The notes under the pieces were generated by a model. The model was not told the origin of the DNA, did not search any database, and saw nothing but the letters and a program-made list of their open reading frames with translations. Positions 9,133 through 18,686 of a stretch of DNA of 64,000 nucleotides are shown here, piece by piece. Both the position numbers and the translations under genes were made by a program. Source of the DNA: Siphonobacter curvatus (GTDB lineage: Bacteria; Bacteroidota; Bacteroidia; Cytophagales; Spirosomataceae); NCBI RefSeq assembly GCF_002943425.1, contig NZ_PTRA01000001.1, forward strand, positions 1,860,001 to 1,924,000. The letters run 5' to 3'. Each line of letters begins with the position of its first letter. The first letter of the stretch is position 1.

Positions 9133-10788
9133 TTATTTAACCTGAATAAATTGATAGTTACTGAATTTTAGAACGTTGAAATTCTGATTGTCGGTGGATT
9201 GCCGATAGTCGAATCCACCCAGCGTATAGCCATCCTTGTAGGGCTGACTTTTCAGGCCTTTGGTAAAATCGCTACCGTACTTACCCAGCATACGACCGAA
9301 AAAGAGCATCGTATCGTACCCGAGGTAGGCGTAACTGGACGGTAGCGTGTTGATTTGAGTCATGTACTTCTGCCGGAAATCCAGTACCGCCGGATCCGTG
9401 TCACTACTAAACATGGAATCGAAGAAATATACATTCGAACCCGAAAACGTGGACGCCGGAGACGTGTTGGTATTGAAGGCTTCGTAAGGCACTAGCAGAG
9501 GAACACCCAAGTTTGTACTCCGATTCCAGGAAATCACGCCGGGGCCTTCGCCGCTACCCGTAAAAGCAGCCAGAATGTGACCCGGCTTTTTTCCTTTCAG
9601 TTCGACAGCGAGGCTTTCGCTGCGACCGCGTTTCATGCCCAGTACCTGAACCCCATTGGTTTTTGCTACTTGAGCGTATGTGGCGGCGAGTAGTGAATCC
9701 TGACGCGTATTTCCATAGGCGATGTACGTAGATTTGGGTGTAAAGCGTTGCGAAAACTGGAAGAGCAAACGAGCCTGTGATTCAACGGAGGGTTGTACCA
9801 GATACGTCTGGTTTACCAGTAAAGAACTATTCGTCGAGATGGGATTGACGATGGGAATGTTACGTTCGGCAGCCCAGGTCGTCGCTAATTCGTACGTAAC
9901 CGGATACAGCGGTCCAATGAGTACATCCGACTGCTGAAACTGAGGATCTCCGAATACTTTCTGCATACTTTCAGCCGTGTTATCCACTTCATAGGCCAGG
10001 ACATTGACCGTGATCCCTTCACTTTGTAGTTTTTTGACGGCCAGTCGGATGCCTTCGTACAGATCTACTACGAATTGATTGTTTGCCGAGTTCAGCTCAT
10101 TCATTCGGAACGGGAAAAGGACAGCAATGGTATAAGCACTTTTCTTGCCTTTCGGAGCAGTCACTACCGGAATATTCGGACCCGTCGGAGCCGTGCGGGG
10201 TTTCAGGGAAAACCGAGTAGTAAGTCGGGCGGCTAAATCCAGATCGGCCTTATTCGTTGAGTTCCGCTGAATCAGAGCGACCAGATTTTCGGCAATAATG
10301 GCATCATTCGGATACTTGGTATGGAGCTGACGCAGCGTGGAAAGGTTCGTGCACTGAGCCAGATAATACGCTTCCAGCGATTCAATGTCCTGCTTCATGC
10401 GTGCTTCCGGCAGTCGTTTAAGGGCATCCACACCGGCCGTAAACTGATCTTCTTCCAGCAACACATTGGCGTACAGGTAGCGGGCATCAGCGATTTTTAG
10501 CCAGTTGGGGTAACGGCTTTCCAACTGGCGTAAGTACGTACGACTTTCCGCCAGCCGATCGCTTTTCAGGCAAGCCAGAGCCATGAAGTAGTGACTGTAG
10601 GGTACCAGTTCGTTCTGGTAACGGGCCGAGGTGAGCGGAGCAAAGTACTCGCGGGCCAAATCGTATTTTTTATCGCGAAGAGCCCGTTCGCCCTTCTGGT
10701 ACGCCTGCTGGTAGTCCGCAGGAGCGGTTTGGGCCAGAACATTCAGCGAAAAAAGGATACTGAAAAAGATGAAGGTAAGTCGAATCAT
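9133..10788 (-). CDS. Secreted TPR protein with type 1 periplasmic binding (LivJ-like) domain
   Basis: A 551-residue exported protein of the amino-acid ABC substrate-binding fold. ATG at 10788 was chosen because it begins the signal peptide (IRLTFIFFSILFSLNVLAQ); an alternative GTG/ATG further upstream would bury it. After the signal come TPR-like helical repeats (about residues 25-180), for example YQQAYQKGERALRDKKYDLA. A receptor-like domain follows from about 215 (YTIAVLFPFRM, VLIGPLYPV, IPIVNPISTN). No ABC permease is nearby, so a transport role is doubtful. Fusions of this shape resemble LpoA-type regulators of cell-wall synthesis, which is only a suggestion. Confidence 0.85.
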   Translation of the reverse strand: MIRLTFIFFSILFSLNVLAQTAPADYQQAYQKGERALRDKKYDLAREYFAPLTSARYQNELVPYSHYFMALACLKSDRLAESRTYLRQLESRYPNWLKIADARYLYANVLLEEDQFTAGVDALKRLPEARMKQDIESLEAYYLAQCTNLSTLRQLHTKYPNDAIIAENLVALIQRNSTNKADLDLAARLTTRFSLKPRTAPTGPNIPVVTAPKGKKSAYTIAVLFPFRMNELNSANNQFVVDLYEGIRLAVKKLQSEGITVNVLAYEVDNTAESMQKVFGDPQFQQSDVLIGPLYPVTYELATTWAAERNIPIVNPISTNSSLLVNQTYLVQPSVESQARLLFQFSQRFTPKSTYIAYGNTRQDSLLAATYAQVAKTNGVQVLGMKRGRSESLAVELKGKKPGHILAAFTGSGEGPGVISWNRSTNLGVPLLVPYEAFNTNTSPASTFSGSNVYFFDSMFSSDTDPAVLDFRQKYMTQINTLPSSYAYLGYDTMLFFGRMLGKYGSDFTKGLKSQPYKDGYTLGGFDYRQSTDNQNFNVLKFSNYQFIQVK

Positions 10789-10872
10789 GAATACGTCTTT
10801 GGACAAAAGTAAATCAGAATGGACGGTCTTACCAACCGCCCCCAATATTTACGCAAAAGAAAGATACCAATC

Positions 10873-10905
10873 AAAAAGCCCCTTTCCGGTAGGTCAGGGG
10901 CTTTT
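10873..10905 (-). terminator. Terminator of yidC
   Basis: AAAAGCCCCT and AGGGGCTTTT form a perfect 10-bp stem with a 12-base loop. It lies 35 bases past the yidC stop on the minus strand and ends in a T-run there. Confidence 0.88.
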
Positions 10906-10939
10906 GTCACGTTAGGCAGGCCATCGGGCCAGTTACCAA

Positions 10940-12745
10940 CTATTTTTTCTTTTTGTTGGCCTGAGCTTCGGCTTGTTTTTTCGCTTCTTCCGCTGCTTTC
11001 AACTGTTTTTCGAGCATCTCAGAGAATTTCGATTTTTTCTTTTCTCCGCTCGAAATCTTGCGACGGTTTTCCTCCAGAATAGCCTTGATTTTATCTTCGT
11101 CAACGAAGCGTTTGATCAATTGCTGTTGCCCGATTGTGATCAGGTTGGATACCAGATAGTACCAGGCCAGACCCGCCGGGAAGGAGTTCATGATGAAGAA
11201 GAACACAAGCGGCATGATGTAACCCAGCGTACGATAATCTACCGGACCCGGCGTGCTTACCGTCGTTTGGTTGTTGTAGTACGCAAACAGAATGCTGGAA
11301 CCCGTCATCATTACCGTAAACAAGCTGATGTGATTACCCAGAATCGGTAACGAGAAGCCGAACTTAATCAGATCATCGTACGAGGAAAGGTCATTGGTCC
11401 ACAGGAAGGGCTGTTGACGCAGCTCAATCAGGTTCGGGAAGAGGAAGAAGACCGACATCAGAATGGGCAGCGTCAGCAATTGCGGTACACAGCCCGACAA
11501 AGGATTGACTCCCACCTGTTGGTACAGCTTCATCTGTTCCTGCTGCATTTTCTGAGCATCGTCGTCGCCAATTTTTTCCTTCAGGGCCGCAAGCTCCGGT
11601 TGTAACACGCGCATCTTCGCCATGGAAATGTAACTCTTGTACGTAAGGGGGGTCAGAATCAGTTTGATAATGAAGACCAGTACAAAAATCAGTACGCCGT
11701 AGTTGGAAATAAATCCACCGAGCAAATTGAACAGCGGAACGAATACATATCGGTTCACGGGTTTCAGGAAGGCGTAGCCCAGGTACACGTTTTCGTTAAA
11801 GTCAGGAGCTACCTGCGTGGTGAGCTGGTAATCGTTGGGGCCAAAGTACAGCTTGAACTTGCCTTTACCCGCCGCCAGATCAGCCGCAGGCAATTGTACT
11901 TCGGCTTCCAGCGTCTTCAGATTTTCCTCGTTATTGTCGGGGAAGGCCGTTGATTTCAGCTTTACACCCGAGAGGTTAGTACCTTCACCCACCAAGCCGG
12001 ATACAAAATACATCTGCTTGAATGAAAGCCATTTGACGGGTTCTTCCAGCGTCTGCTCTTCCGTACCGGAACTATTCTGGCTCAGGTGATCGAAGGATTC
12101 ATCCGTGGTTAAGTAGTTGATGGTACTTTCATTCCGCAGTTTGTTAACATCTTTCTCCGTACGATCAATAGTATGTGACCAGAACAGGCGGGCGTTTCCA
12201 CCGAAATTTTTCGCGTTCAGATCATACCCCAGGGTAAAACCTTTGCCGGGAAGCGTATAGCGTTGCTCGATGGTTTGGCCACTGGCTAGTTGGAGGGTAA
12301 AGGCTACCGTGCCCGAACCGTTTTCTGCTACTACCTGGCTTTGATCCGTCGTAGTAAAGAATAACTGACTAGCATCTACTTTACCGGAACCGTTGGGCAA
12401 TTCCAGTCCGAGACGGGAACCCTTCTCGTCGAAAAGGTACAGCGGCTTTTGATCGTACGTTTTGTAGTTTTTGAGAAGCACTTCCTTAATCCGGCCGCCC
12501 TGGGTAGAGAACGTGACGCGAACGTCTTTATTCTCAAGAACTACTTCCTGAGAAGTACCTTTGGCAGCGGATGAAAAGCTACCTAAGGCGGCGGTGTCCA
12601 GCGTAGCAGCCGTAGAAACATTCTTCTTGGGAACACCCATTTGCTGGGGTTTCTGGGGTTGCGGCTTTTCTTCGGGCATCAGAAACTGGTACCCAAGCAA
12701 CATGCCAACAATCAATAGCAACCCAATGATGGTATTACGATCCAT
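10940..12745 (-). CDS. yidC: Membrane protein insertase YidC
   Basis: Inner-membrane insertase that folds and integrates membrane proteins with or without SecYEG. The 601-residue protein has an N-terminal transmembrane anchor (NTIIGLLLIVGMLLGYQFL), a large periplasmic domain (about 60-360), and the conserved 60KD_IMP core with several membrane segments (about 370-560). The core includes YKSYISMAKMRVLQPELAAL. The tail is Lys/Glu/Ala-rich and charged. The next gene upstream on the minus strand is pyrG; a hairpin separates them, so they are probably separate units. Confidence 0.96.
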   Translation of the reverse strand: MDRNTIIGLLLIVGMLLGYQFLMPEEKPQPQKPQQMGVPKKNVSTAATLDTAALGSFSSAAKGTSQEVVLENKDVRVTFSTQGGRIKEVLLKNYKTYDQKPLYLFDEKGSRLGLELPNGSGKVDASQLFFTTTDQSQVVAENGSGTVAFTLQLASGQTIEQRYTLPGKGFTLGYDLNAKNFGGNARLFWSHTIDRTEKDVNKLRNESTINYLTTDESFDHLSQNSSGTEEQTLEEPVKWLSFKQMYFVSGLVGEGTNLSGVKLKSTAFPDNNEENLKTLEAEVQLPAADLAAGKGKFKLYFGPNDYQLTTQVAPDFNENVYLGYAFLKPVNRYVFVPLFNLLGGFISNYGVLIFVLVFIIKLILTPLTYKSYISMAKMRVLQPELAALKEKIGDDDAQKMQQEQMKLYQQVGVNPLSGCVPQLLTLPILMSVFFLFPNLIELRQQPFLWTNDLSSYDDLIKFGFSLPILGNHISLFTVMMTGSSILFAYYNNQTTVSTPGPVDYRTLGYIMPLVFFFIMNSFPAGLAWYYLVSNLITIGQQQLIKRFVDEDKIKAILEENRRKISSGEKKKSKFSEMLEKQLKAAEEAKKQAEAQANKKKK

Positions 12746-12789
12746 AAGGATGGTGGGGAGACAACAAGGCTCCGGTGTAATTAGAGTTT

Positions 12790-12853
12790 AAAAAAATGAG
12801 CACGCAAAGTTCGGAAACAATCCCGAAAGCCCTGCGTGCTCGTCCTTTTTTTC
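12790..12853 (-). terminator. Terminator downstream of pyrG
   Basis: GAGCACGCA and TGCGTGCTC form a 9-bp stem around a loop of about 22 bases. T-rich tracts sit on both sides, so it may stop transcription from either direction. It is about 160 bases past the pyrG stop. A second small hairpin (AATCGG / CCGATT, 12885-12901) lies in between. Confidence 0.7.
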
Positions 12854-13011
12854 CAGTAATAGAATGGAATTAATGTTAAACGGTAATCGGTAGTGCCGAT
12901 TGGCATTGATAAAACCCGTGGCCTAGTAGCTTATCTTTTCTAAAAAAATACTTTAGTTAGAGATAAATAACGGTTTAATTATCAGATACTTAATCCGTTT
13001 TGAGAACGTTT

Positions 13012-14667
13012 TTAGACGCCCACCGTTACCGATTCCCGTTTCGCGAGGGAGTAAGTAAGGGCTGCTTTCACGAAATGTACGAACAGCGGAGCCGGACTCA
13101 ACACCGTACTTTTATACTCGGGGTGGAACTGTACACCGATAAAGAAGGGGTGAACTTCAGGTTTCAGCTCAATGATTTCGACCAGTTTGCTTTCCGGATT
13201 GATACCTGAGGTAACCAGACCAGCAGAGTTCAATTGCTTCAGATACGCATTGTTGAATTCGTACCGGTGACGGTGACGCTCGGAGATTTTCTTCTTGCCG
13301 TAAATCTGATGGGCGAGTGAATCTTTTTGCAGATCACAAGGCCAGGCTCCCAGTCGCATGGTACCGCCTTTGGCTTTGATGGCTTTCTGCTCCTGCATCA
13401 GGTCAATGACCGGATTAGGGGTGGAAGGTTCCAGCTCGGAAGACGAAGCACCGGCAATACCCGCTACGTTGCGAGCGTACTCGATGACGGCCATCTGCAT
13501 ACCTAAGCAAATACCGAAGAACGGAATCTTGTTCTCACGGGCGAGTTGTACGGCCCGGATTTTTCCTTCCAGACCCCGCTCACCAAAACCCGGAGCTACC
13601 AGAATACCGTCCAGACTGAGCAATTGCTCAATGACTTCTTCCTGTTCCAGTGTTTCCGAAGAAATCCATTCTACCTTAACCCGGCACTCATTTTCAGCAC
13701 CGGCGTGGATGAAAGCTTCCGCAATGGATTTGTAGGCGTCTTTCAATTCGACGTACTTACCGACTAGACCTACCGTAATCTGGTCCGTTGGGTTTTTGTA
13801 CTTGCCGAGGAAGTCTTTCCAGGAATCCAGATCGGGTTCCTGATCGTTGTACAGATTGAGTTTGTACAGAGCCCGCTGATCGAGCTTTTCTTTTTTCATC
13901 AACAGCGGCACATCGTAGATGGTCTCGGCGTCGATGGACTCGATTACGTCATTAGGCTGTACGTTGCAGAAGAGAGCAATCTTGCGACGCATATCCTGCG
14001 GAATCGGGTGCTCGGTGCGGCAAACCAGAATGTCGGCCTGAATACCGGATTCCGAAAGCGTACGAACCGAGTGTTGCGTCGGTTTGGTTTTCAATTCACC
14101 CGCCGAACTCAGGTACGGAACCAGGGTCAGGTGAATGAAGAGCGTATTGTTCTCACCCAGTTCATACTTCAGCTGACGGGCAGCTTCAATGATGGGTAAG
14201 GACTCAATATCACCCACGCAACCGCCAATCTCAGTAATGACAATGTCAAAATTACCCGTCGTACCCAACGCCGTAATGCAGCGTTTGATTTCGTCAGTAA
14301 TGTGAGGCACCACCTGTACCGTTTTACCGAGGTACTTGCCCTCGCGTTCGGCCATGATGACGTTGTAGTAGATACGACCCGTCGTTACGTTGTTATCCTG
14401 TGACGTGGGGACGTTCAGAAAGCGTTCGTAGTGACCTAAATCCAGGTCCGTTTCGGCTCCATCATCCGTAACGTAGCATTCCCCGTGCTCATACGGATTG
14501 AGCGTACCGGGATCGACGTTGATGTAAGGATCGATTTTCTGAATAGTGACTGAAAGACCCCTGGCTTGCAGAAGTTTAGCTAACGAGGAGGCGACAATGC
14601 CTTTGCCGAGTGAAGATGCAACCCCGCCCGTAACAAAGATATATTTCGTCGGTTTGACCGTGGACAT
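13012..14667 (-). CDS. pyrG: CTP synthase
   Basis: Makes CTP from UTP, ATP and glutamine, the last step of de novo cytidine nucleotide synthesis. The 551-residue length is normal. The N-terminal synthetase domain starts YIFVTGGVASSLGKG (P-loop) and includes IDPYINVDPGTLNPYEHGECYV. The C-terminal glutaminase has the oxyanion motif GILVAPGFGERG, the nucleophile Cys in FFGICLGMQMA, and the final HPE triad in GVQFHPEYKS. It is divergent from the lipoprotein gene at 14870. A TATCTTTG promoter word lies 30 bases upstream. Confidence 0.98.
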   Translation of the reverse strand: MSTVKPTKYIFVTGGVASSLGKGIVASSLAKLLQARGLSVTIQKIDPYINVDPGTLNPYEHGECYVTDDGAETDLDLGHYERFLNVPTSQDNNVTTGRIYYNVIMAEREGKYLGKTVQVVPHITDEIKRCITALGTTGNFDIVITEIGGCVGDIESLPIIEAARQLKYELGENNTLFIHLTLVPYLSSAGELKTKPTQHSVRTLSESGIQADILVCRTEHPIPQDMRRKIALFCNVQPNDVIESIDAETIYDVPLLMKKEKLDQRALYKLNLYNDQEPDLDSWKDFLGKYKNPTDQITVGLVGKYVELKDAYKSIAEAFIHAGAENECRVKVEWISSETLEQEEVIEQLLSLDGILVAPGFGERGLEGKIRAVQLARENKIPFFGICLGMQMAVIEYARNVAGIAGASSSELEPSTPNPVIDLMQEQKAIKAKGGTMRLGAWPCDLQKDSLAHQIYGKKKISERHRHRYEFNNAYLKQLNSAGLVTSGINPESKLVEIIELKPEVHPFFIGVQFHPEYKSTVLSPAPLFVHFVKAALTYSLAKRESVTVGV

Positions 14668-14696
14668 GACGACGTGTATGATTTGTGTACGGGATA

Positions 14697-14704
14697 CAAA
14701 GATA
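14697..14704 (-). promoter_or_regulatory. Putative -7 box for pyrG
   Basis: On the minus strand this reads TATCTTTG, matching the Bacteroidota -7 consensus TAnnTTTG, 29 bases upstream of the pyrG ATG. I could not see a matching -33 TTG at the usual spacing. Confidence 0.5.
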
Positions 14705-14869
14705 ATAGCAAAAGTTTAGAGTTTTCGGTTTTCGGTTGACAGTTTTTTTGACCGGAGTACTTAAAAAATTGGCCGTCAGCCGATTGGCTGCCGAATAAAA
14801 AATGAAAATAATGAAATGAATTCCAACGGCAGGATAAATGCCCGGGTCCTGATGAAAAAAGGAAAATCA

Positions 14870-15322
14870 ATGAAAAAAGCTACTTTTCTTCTGCTGGTAC
14901 TGGCTATGGCCTGTCAAAAAAACAAATCCGTTGAGCCGGTACTAACACCTTGTTTGGCAGAGAATGCCGCTACAGATGTCAAAACGCTTCGACAGCAATT
15001 GCTGGGCAAGTGGAAACTTGTTTATACGAGTTCGTCCGTTACGAATTATACAGCTCCGGTACCGAACGTGGAAATGATTTTCGCCGATACGAATCACATT
15101 GAAGTTCGAAAAGAGAAAAGTGTGCTGTATAAGGGAAATTATCAACTTATTAAACTAGAAAAAGGAGTTGCCATTACTGATTCCTTGGGCGTTGCCAGGT
15201 ATGGAACCAGACCTGACAATTATCTAAGTGGGCGATTGTTTGTATGCCCTGAAGCCATGCAGATTGATTTGGCCGTAGGATCATATGTAGACCTACCTAA
15301 TCGTCTGTTTAAGCGTTTATAA
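14870..15322 (+). CDS. Small lipocalin-like lipoprotein, function unknown
   Basis: Start placed at 14870, which follows the purine-rich stretch AAAAAAGGAAAATCA and begins the lipoprotein signal KKATFLLLVLAMAC (lipidated Cys at residue 15). The 150-residue protein then has a short linker and a beta-rich body beginning LLGKWKLVYTSSS, typical of small lipocalin-like Bacteroidota lipoproteins. No catalytic motif is visible. It is a single-gene unit between the divergent pyrG and a strong terminator. Confidence 0.75.
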   Translation: MKKATFLLLVLAMACQKNKSVEPVLTPCLAENAATDVKTLRQQLLGKWKLVYTSSSVTNYTAPVPNVEMIFADTNHIEVRKEKSVLYKGNYQLIKLEKGVAITDSLGVARYGTRPDNYLSGRLFVCPEAMQIDLAVGSYVDLPNRLFKRL

Positions 15323-15342
15323 TAAAGCTGGAAGATACCAGA

Positions 15343-15386
15343 CAAAAAAAGAAAGACCCCAGCCGTAAGCAGTCGGGGTCTTTTTG
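15343..15386 (+). terminator. Terminator of the lipoprotein gene at 14870
   Basis: AAAGACCCC (15352-15360) pairs with GGGGTCTTT (15375-15383), loop 14 bases, followed by TTTTT. Confidence 0.88.
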
Positions 15387-15469
15387 TTGGTGTATGTGGA
15401 TGAAACGGCACTTCTTACCCTGAAATTGTGTTACTGAAAAATAAGCTCATAATTTTCCAGGAATGTGCT

Positions 15470-15793
15470 ATGAATCAGCAACCTATTTATGAACTCAGTA
15501 TTCAGCCTTATCCCGCTTTACCCGATCAGCGGCGGCGGGATGCGTCCGTGGTGTACTTTTCCAACCTGAAAAAAACGGTAGAATTTTTGTTAACTACGCT
15601 GAACATACACGGCTGGGACCCACAGGTGAGTTACTCAACGATTTACCGAAATTTACAATTACGGGATAAGTTCTGGCAGGATTATGAAGTGAGTGGGGTG
15701 AAGTTTTTCCGAGTGGTCATTTCCAAGCAAATCCTGAATCCGGTACTGCCCGCCGTGGAGATGGAAGATTACCCGCGTAAACCCCGACGCTAG
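15470..15793 (+). CDS. Hypothetical protein, 107 residues
   Basis: I do not recognise this protein. ATG at 15470 is preferred because it follows an AGGAA-containing stretch; an in-frame GTG lies at 15428. The product is soluble, with no signal peptide or membrane segment, and is rich in aromatic and charged residues (for example NIHGWDPQVSYSTIYRN and DKFWQDYEVSGVKFFRVVIS). It ends in a basic Pro/Arg tail. The next gene, copA, starts 75 bases later on the same strand, so the two may be cotranscribed, but nothing links it to copper. Confidence 0.6.
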   Translation: MNQQPIYELSIQPYPALPDQRRRDASVVYFSNLKKTVEFLLTTLNIHGWDPQVSYSTIYRNLQLRDKFWQDYEVSGVKFFRVVISKQILNPVLPAVEMEDYPRKPRR

Positions 15794-15868
15794 CGGCAAA
15801 ACTATGCAAATTCCTTCCGGAAAGCTGTAATGCCGAAGCACGCCAGGAAGCCGAACTTTGTATCTGTA

Positions 15869-18088
15869 ATGAAAGTAGTTATGGAAACGCTTGAAACACC
15901 CACCGAATCTTTACGTATACCCGTCACGGGCATGAGCTGTGCGGCCTGTGCCCAAAGCGTGGAAACCATACTGACGAAACAGCCCGGCGTAGAAAACACG
16001 ACGGTCAACTTCGCCGATGAATCCGCCCGTATTGTTTTTAACCCCCAGCAAACGTCCCTGGAAAAGCTACAAAAGGCCGTACAGGGCATCGGCTATGGGC
16101 TGATCATTGATGCGGAGAATGCCCAGGAAAAGCAAGCCGAATACAAAGAAAATCGCCTCAAAATATTACAGTCTAACCTGATCTGGTCGGCCCTACTGAC
16201 GATTCCGGTGGTAGGACTGGGAATGGTTTGGATGGACTGGCCGCCCGCCAATTACCTCATGTGGGGACTAAGTACACCGGTACTTTTCTGGTTTGGGCGG
16301 AAGTTTTTTGTCAATGCCGTTAAGCAGGCCCGCTTTGGGCAAACTTCCATGGATACGCTGGTAGCGATGAGTACGGGTATCGCCTATGCGTTCAGCGTAT
16401 TCAACACGTTATATCCGGAATTCTGGCATCAGCGGGGATTGCATCCACACGTGTATTTTGAAGCAGCGGCGGTAGTAGTGACGTTTATTCTGCTGGGCAA
16501 ATGGCTGGAAGAACGGGCTAAGTCCAATACGTCTTCGGCCATCAAAAAGTTAATGGGGCTACAACCGCAGACGGTCATACGAATTGAAAACGGCGAGGAA
16601 GTGCAGGTGCCACTCGCCGAAGTAGGCGTGGGCGATCGTCTGCTGGTACGGCCCGGTGATAAAATACCCGTGGATGGGCAGGTCAAATCAGGCCATTCGT
16701 ACGTCGATGAGAGTATGATTTCGGGAGAACCCATTCCCGTTGAAAAAACGAAGGGGACCAAGGTATTTGCCGGAACCGTCAATCAGCAGGGGAGTTTTCA
16801 TTTCATTGCTCAGAAAGTGGGCAGCGATACCTTACTGGCTCAGATCATCCGGCAGGTACAGGAAGCTCAGGGGAGTAAAGCTCCCATTCAGCGGCTGGTT
16901 GATAAAATTGCGGGCATTTTCGTTCCAGTAGTCTTAGGAATTGCCGTACTGACGTTTCTGGTATGGTGGCTGATAGGGGGTGAAAACGCCCTTACGTACG
17001 CCCTGCTGAATGCGGTTACGGTACTGGTCATTGCCTGCCCCTGTGCTCTGGGACTGGCCACGCCCACGGCGATTATGGTTGGGGTAGGAAAGGGAGCCGA
17101 AAACGGAATTCTAATCAAAGATGCCGAAAGCCTGGAGCGAGCCTACCGCATGGATACCCTCATTCTGGATAAAACCGGAACGATCACTGAAGGCAAGCCC
17201 AGCGTAACGGATAGCCAATGGAACGACGAAGCCTGGAAACCTGTCTTGCTAGGCCTGGAAAGTCAATCGACGCATCCACTGGCTCAGGCTATTGTACAAG
17301 CTCTGAAAGCAGAGAAAGTAAAACCAGCCGCAGTGCCGGCTTTGGAAAATGTACCCGGGAAGGGCATCCGCGGTCAGGTAGAAGGCGTAGTGTTTCGGGC
17401 GGGAAGTCCCCGCTGGATGGAAGAAGAAGGTGTAGTACTAGACCATTGGCCCGTAGAGCAGTGGCAAAATCAGGCTCGTACGGTAATTGTATTGGCCCGG
17501 GAGCAGGAAGTGCTGGCCGTACTGGCGATCAACGACCCTATCAAAGCCCATTCAAAAGAAGCCATTACGCAGTTGCGAAAACAAGGCGTGCAGGTACTCA
17601 TGCTGACGGGTGATAATGCCCAGACGGCCGCTCAGGTGGCGTCAGAAGTGGGGGTGACCGAATTCCGGGCGGAAGTGCTACCGGGTGATAAGGCCGAGGT
17701 GGTGAAAGCATACCAGAGCCAGGGAAAGGTAGTCGCCATGGTAGGAGACGGCATCAACGACTCGCAGGCGTTGGCTCAGGCCGATGTAAGCATTGCGATG
17801 GGGCACGGCTCGGATGTGGCGATGGACGTAGCAAAAATGACGCTGATTTCGGGAGACTTACTGCAATTACCCAAAGCACTACGAATTTCCCGACTGACGG
17901 TACACGCCATTCGACAGAACCTGTTCTGGGCATTCATTTATAATATCATCGGTATTCCCATTGCCGCTGGGGTATTGTACCCGTTGAACGGATTTTTACT
18001 GAATCCGATGATCGCCGGAGCAGCCATGGCCCTGAGTTCAGTATCCGTTGTAATGAATAGTCTGCGATTGAAGTATCGGAGGGTGTAG
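15869..18088 (+). CDS. copA: Copper-translocating P1B-type ATPase
   Basis: Inner-membrane pump exporting monovalent copper at the cost of ATP. It has one N-terminal heavy-metal domain with [11 protein letters not shown] and about eight membrane helices. The ion-site motif [13 protein letters not shown] (CPC) marks the Cu-type class. The actuator loop has SGEPIPVEK, phosphorylation occurs in DKTGT, the nucleotide domain carries STHPLAQAI with the HP motif, and the hinge is [12 protein letters not shown]. Starts at 15830 or 15881 are also possible. A CopZ-like chaperone gene follows at 18277. A CueR- or CsoR-type regulator is not visible nearby. Confidence 0.95.
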   Translation: MKVVMETLETPTESLRIPVTGMSCAACAQSVETILTKQPGVENTTVNFADESARIVFNPQQTSLEKLQKAVQGIGYGLIIDAENAQEKQAEYKENRLKILQSNLIWSALLTIPVVGLGMVWMDWPPANYLMWGLSTPVLFWFGRKFFVNAVKQARFGQTSMDTLVAMSTGIAYAFSVFNTLYPEFWHQRGLHPHVYFEAAAVVVTFILLGKWLEERAKSNTSSAIKKLMGLQPQTVIRIENGEEVQVPLAEVGVGDRLLVRPGDKIPVDGQVKSGHSYVDESMISGEPIPVEKTKGTKVFAGTVNQQGSFHFIAQKVGSDTLLAQIIRQVQEAQGSKAPIQRLVDKIAGIFVPVVLGIAVLTFLVWWLIGGENALTYALLNAVTVLVIACPCALGLATPTAIMVGVGKGAENGILIKDAESLERAYRMDTLILDKTGTITEGKPSVTDSQWNDEAWKPVLLGLESQSTHPLAQAIVQALKAEKVKPAAVPALENVPGKGIRGQVEGVVFRAGSPRWMEEEGVVLDHWPVEQWQNQARTVIVLAREQEVLAVLAINDPIKAHSKEAITQLRKQGVQVLMLTGDNAQTAAQVASEVGVTEFRAEVLPGDKAEVVKAYQSQGKVVAMVGDGINDSQALAQADVSIAMGHGSDVAMDVAKMTLISGDLLQLPKALRISRLTVHAIRQNLFWAFIYNIIGIPIAAGVLYPLNGFLLNPMIAGAAMALSSVSVVMNSLRLKYRRV

Positions 18089-18276
18089 GGGTTAATTTTG
18101 AATGAATGATAGAATGAGTAAATAAATAAATGAGGGAGCAGGTTAGATGTTTTTAGAGTACTAATAAGTAAGGTGTCTAACTGAAAACAGAGAACTAAAA
18201 ACTGTAAACGAACCCGGGACTTAACTGAAAATAGAAAACCACAAACCGCAGCGGCGGACCGCTGAAAACTAAACGC
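18089..18276. repeat. Repeat-like spacer between copA and the chaperone gene
   Basis: Begins GGGTTAATTTTGAATGAATG and ends with A/C-rich words such as AACTGAAAACAGAG, AAAAACTGTAAACGAAC and AACTGAAAATAGAAAACC. A small hairpin, CAGCGG-CGGA-CCGCTG, lies at 18249-18264. The A/C words match those at 3074 and, inverted, at 56682. Confidence 0.55.
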
Positions 18277-18486
18277 ATGGAAACGATTCAATTCAAAACC
18301 AATATCAACTGCAGCAATTGCGTAGCCAAAGTTTCTCCGTTTCTGAATCAGGAAGATTCGATTGACAACTGGAAAGTGGACACCAATAATCCGGATAAAA
18401 TTCTGACGGTAGAAGGAGAAGAGCTGGATGCGGAAGCCGTCATCCAAACCGTCGAAAAAGCTGGTTTCAAGGCGGAATTGCAATAA
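18277..18486 (+). CDS. CopZ-like heavy-metal-associated domain protein
   Basis: A 69-residue single HMA domain, the size of the CopZ/Atx1 copper chaperones that deliver Cu(I) to a P1B ATPase. The fold order is recognisable: beta strand METIQFKTNINC, the metal site NCSNC (in place of the usual MxCxxC Met), and the closing VIQTVEKAGFKAEL. Position directly after copA on the same strand supports pairing, although a 188-base spacer suggests it may have its own promoter. The missing Met before the first Cys is a mild oddity. Confidence 0.85.
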   Translation: METIQFKTNINCSNCVAKVSPFLNQEDSIDNWKVDTNNPDKILTVEGEELDAEAVIQTVEKAGFKAELQ

Positions 18487-18490
18487 TATG

Positions 18491-18589
18491 AGGCAGGTTC
18501 TTACCTGCCTTCATTGTATAACTATGGGTGAGAGTACGGCAATTGGAAACGGCCAAAGGGCGGGTACAGGTTTCCAAACCTGTACCCGC
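18491..18589. repeat. Two REP-like perfect palindromes
   Basis: AGGCAGGT-TCTT-ACCTGCCT (18491-18510) lies just after the chaperone stop. A second palindrome, GCGGGTACAGGTTT with its exact complement (18560-18573 and 18576-18589), has only CC between its 14-bp arms. Neither is followed by a T-run, so they do not look like ordinary terminators. Confidence 0.8.
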
Positions 18590-18649
18590 AAACGCTACCA
18601 GTCTAGCCCGTATGTAATGTGGGGATCGAGAATAACACCCATCAAACAT

Positions 18650-18683
18650 AAAAAAGCCGATTCCCTAAAGAATCGGCTTTTTT
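18650..18683. terminator. Bidirectional terminator
   Basis: AAAAAAGCCGATTC (18650-18663) and GAATCGGCTTTTTT (18670-18683) pair perfectly around CCTAAA. It is adjacent to the stop of the carboxynorspermidine synthase gene and can also end + strand transcription. Confidence 0.9.
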
Positions 18684-18686
18684 ATT

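Noticed and set aside
9133-10788. Substrate-binding protein of an ABC amino acid transporter
   Set aside because: The TPR region and lack of permease genes make transport unlikely; called by domain only.
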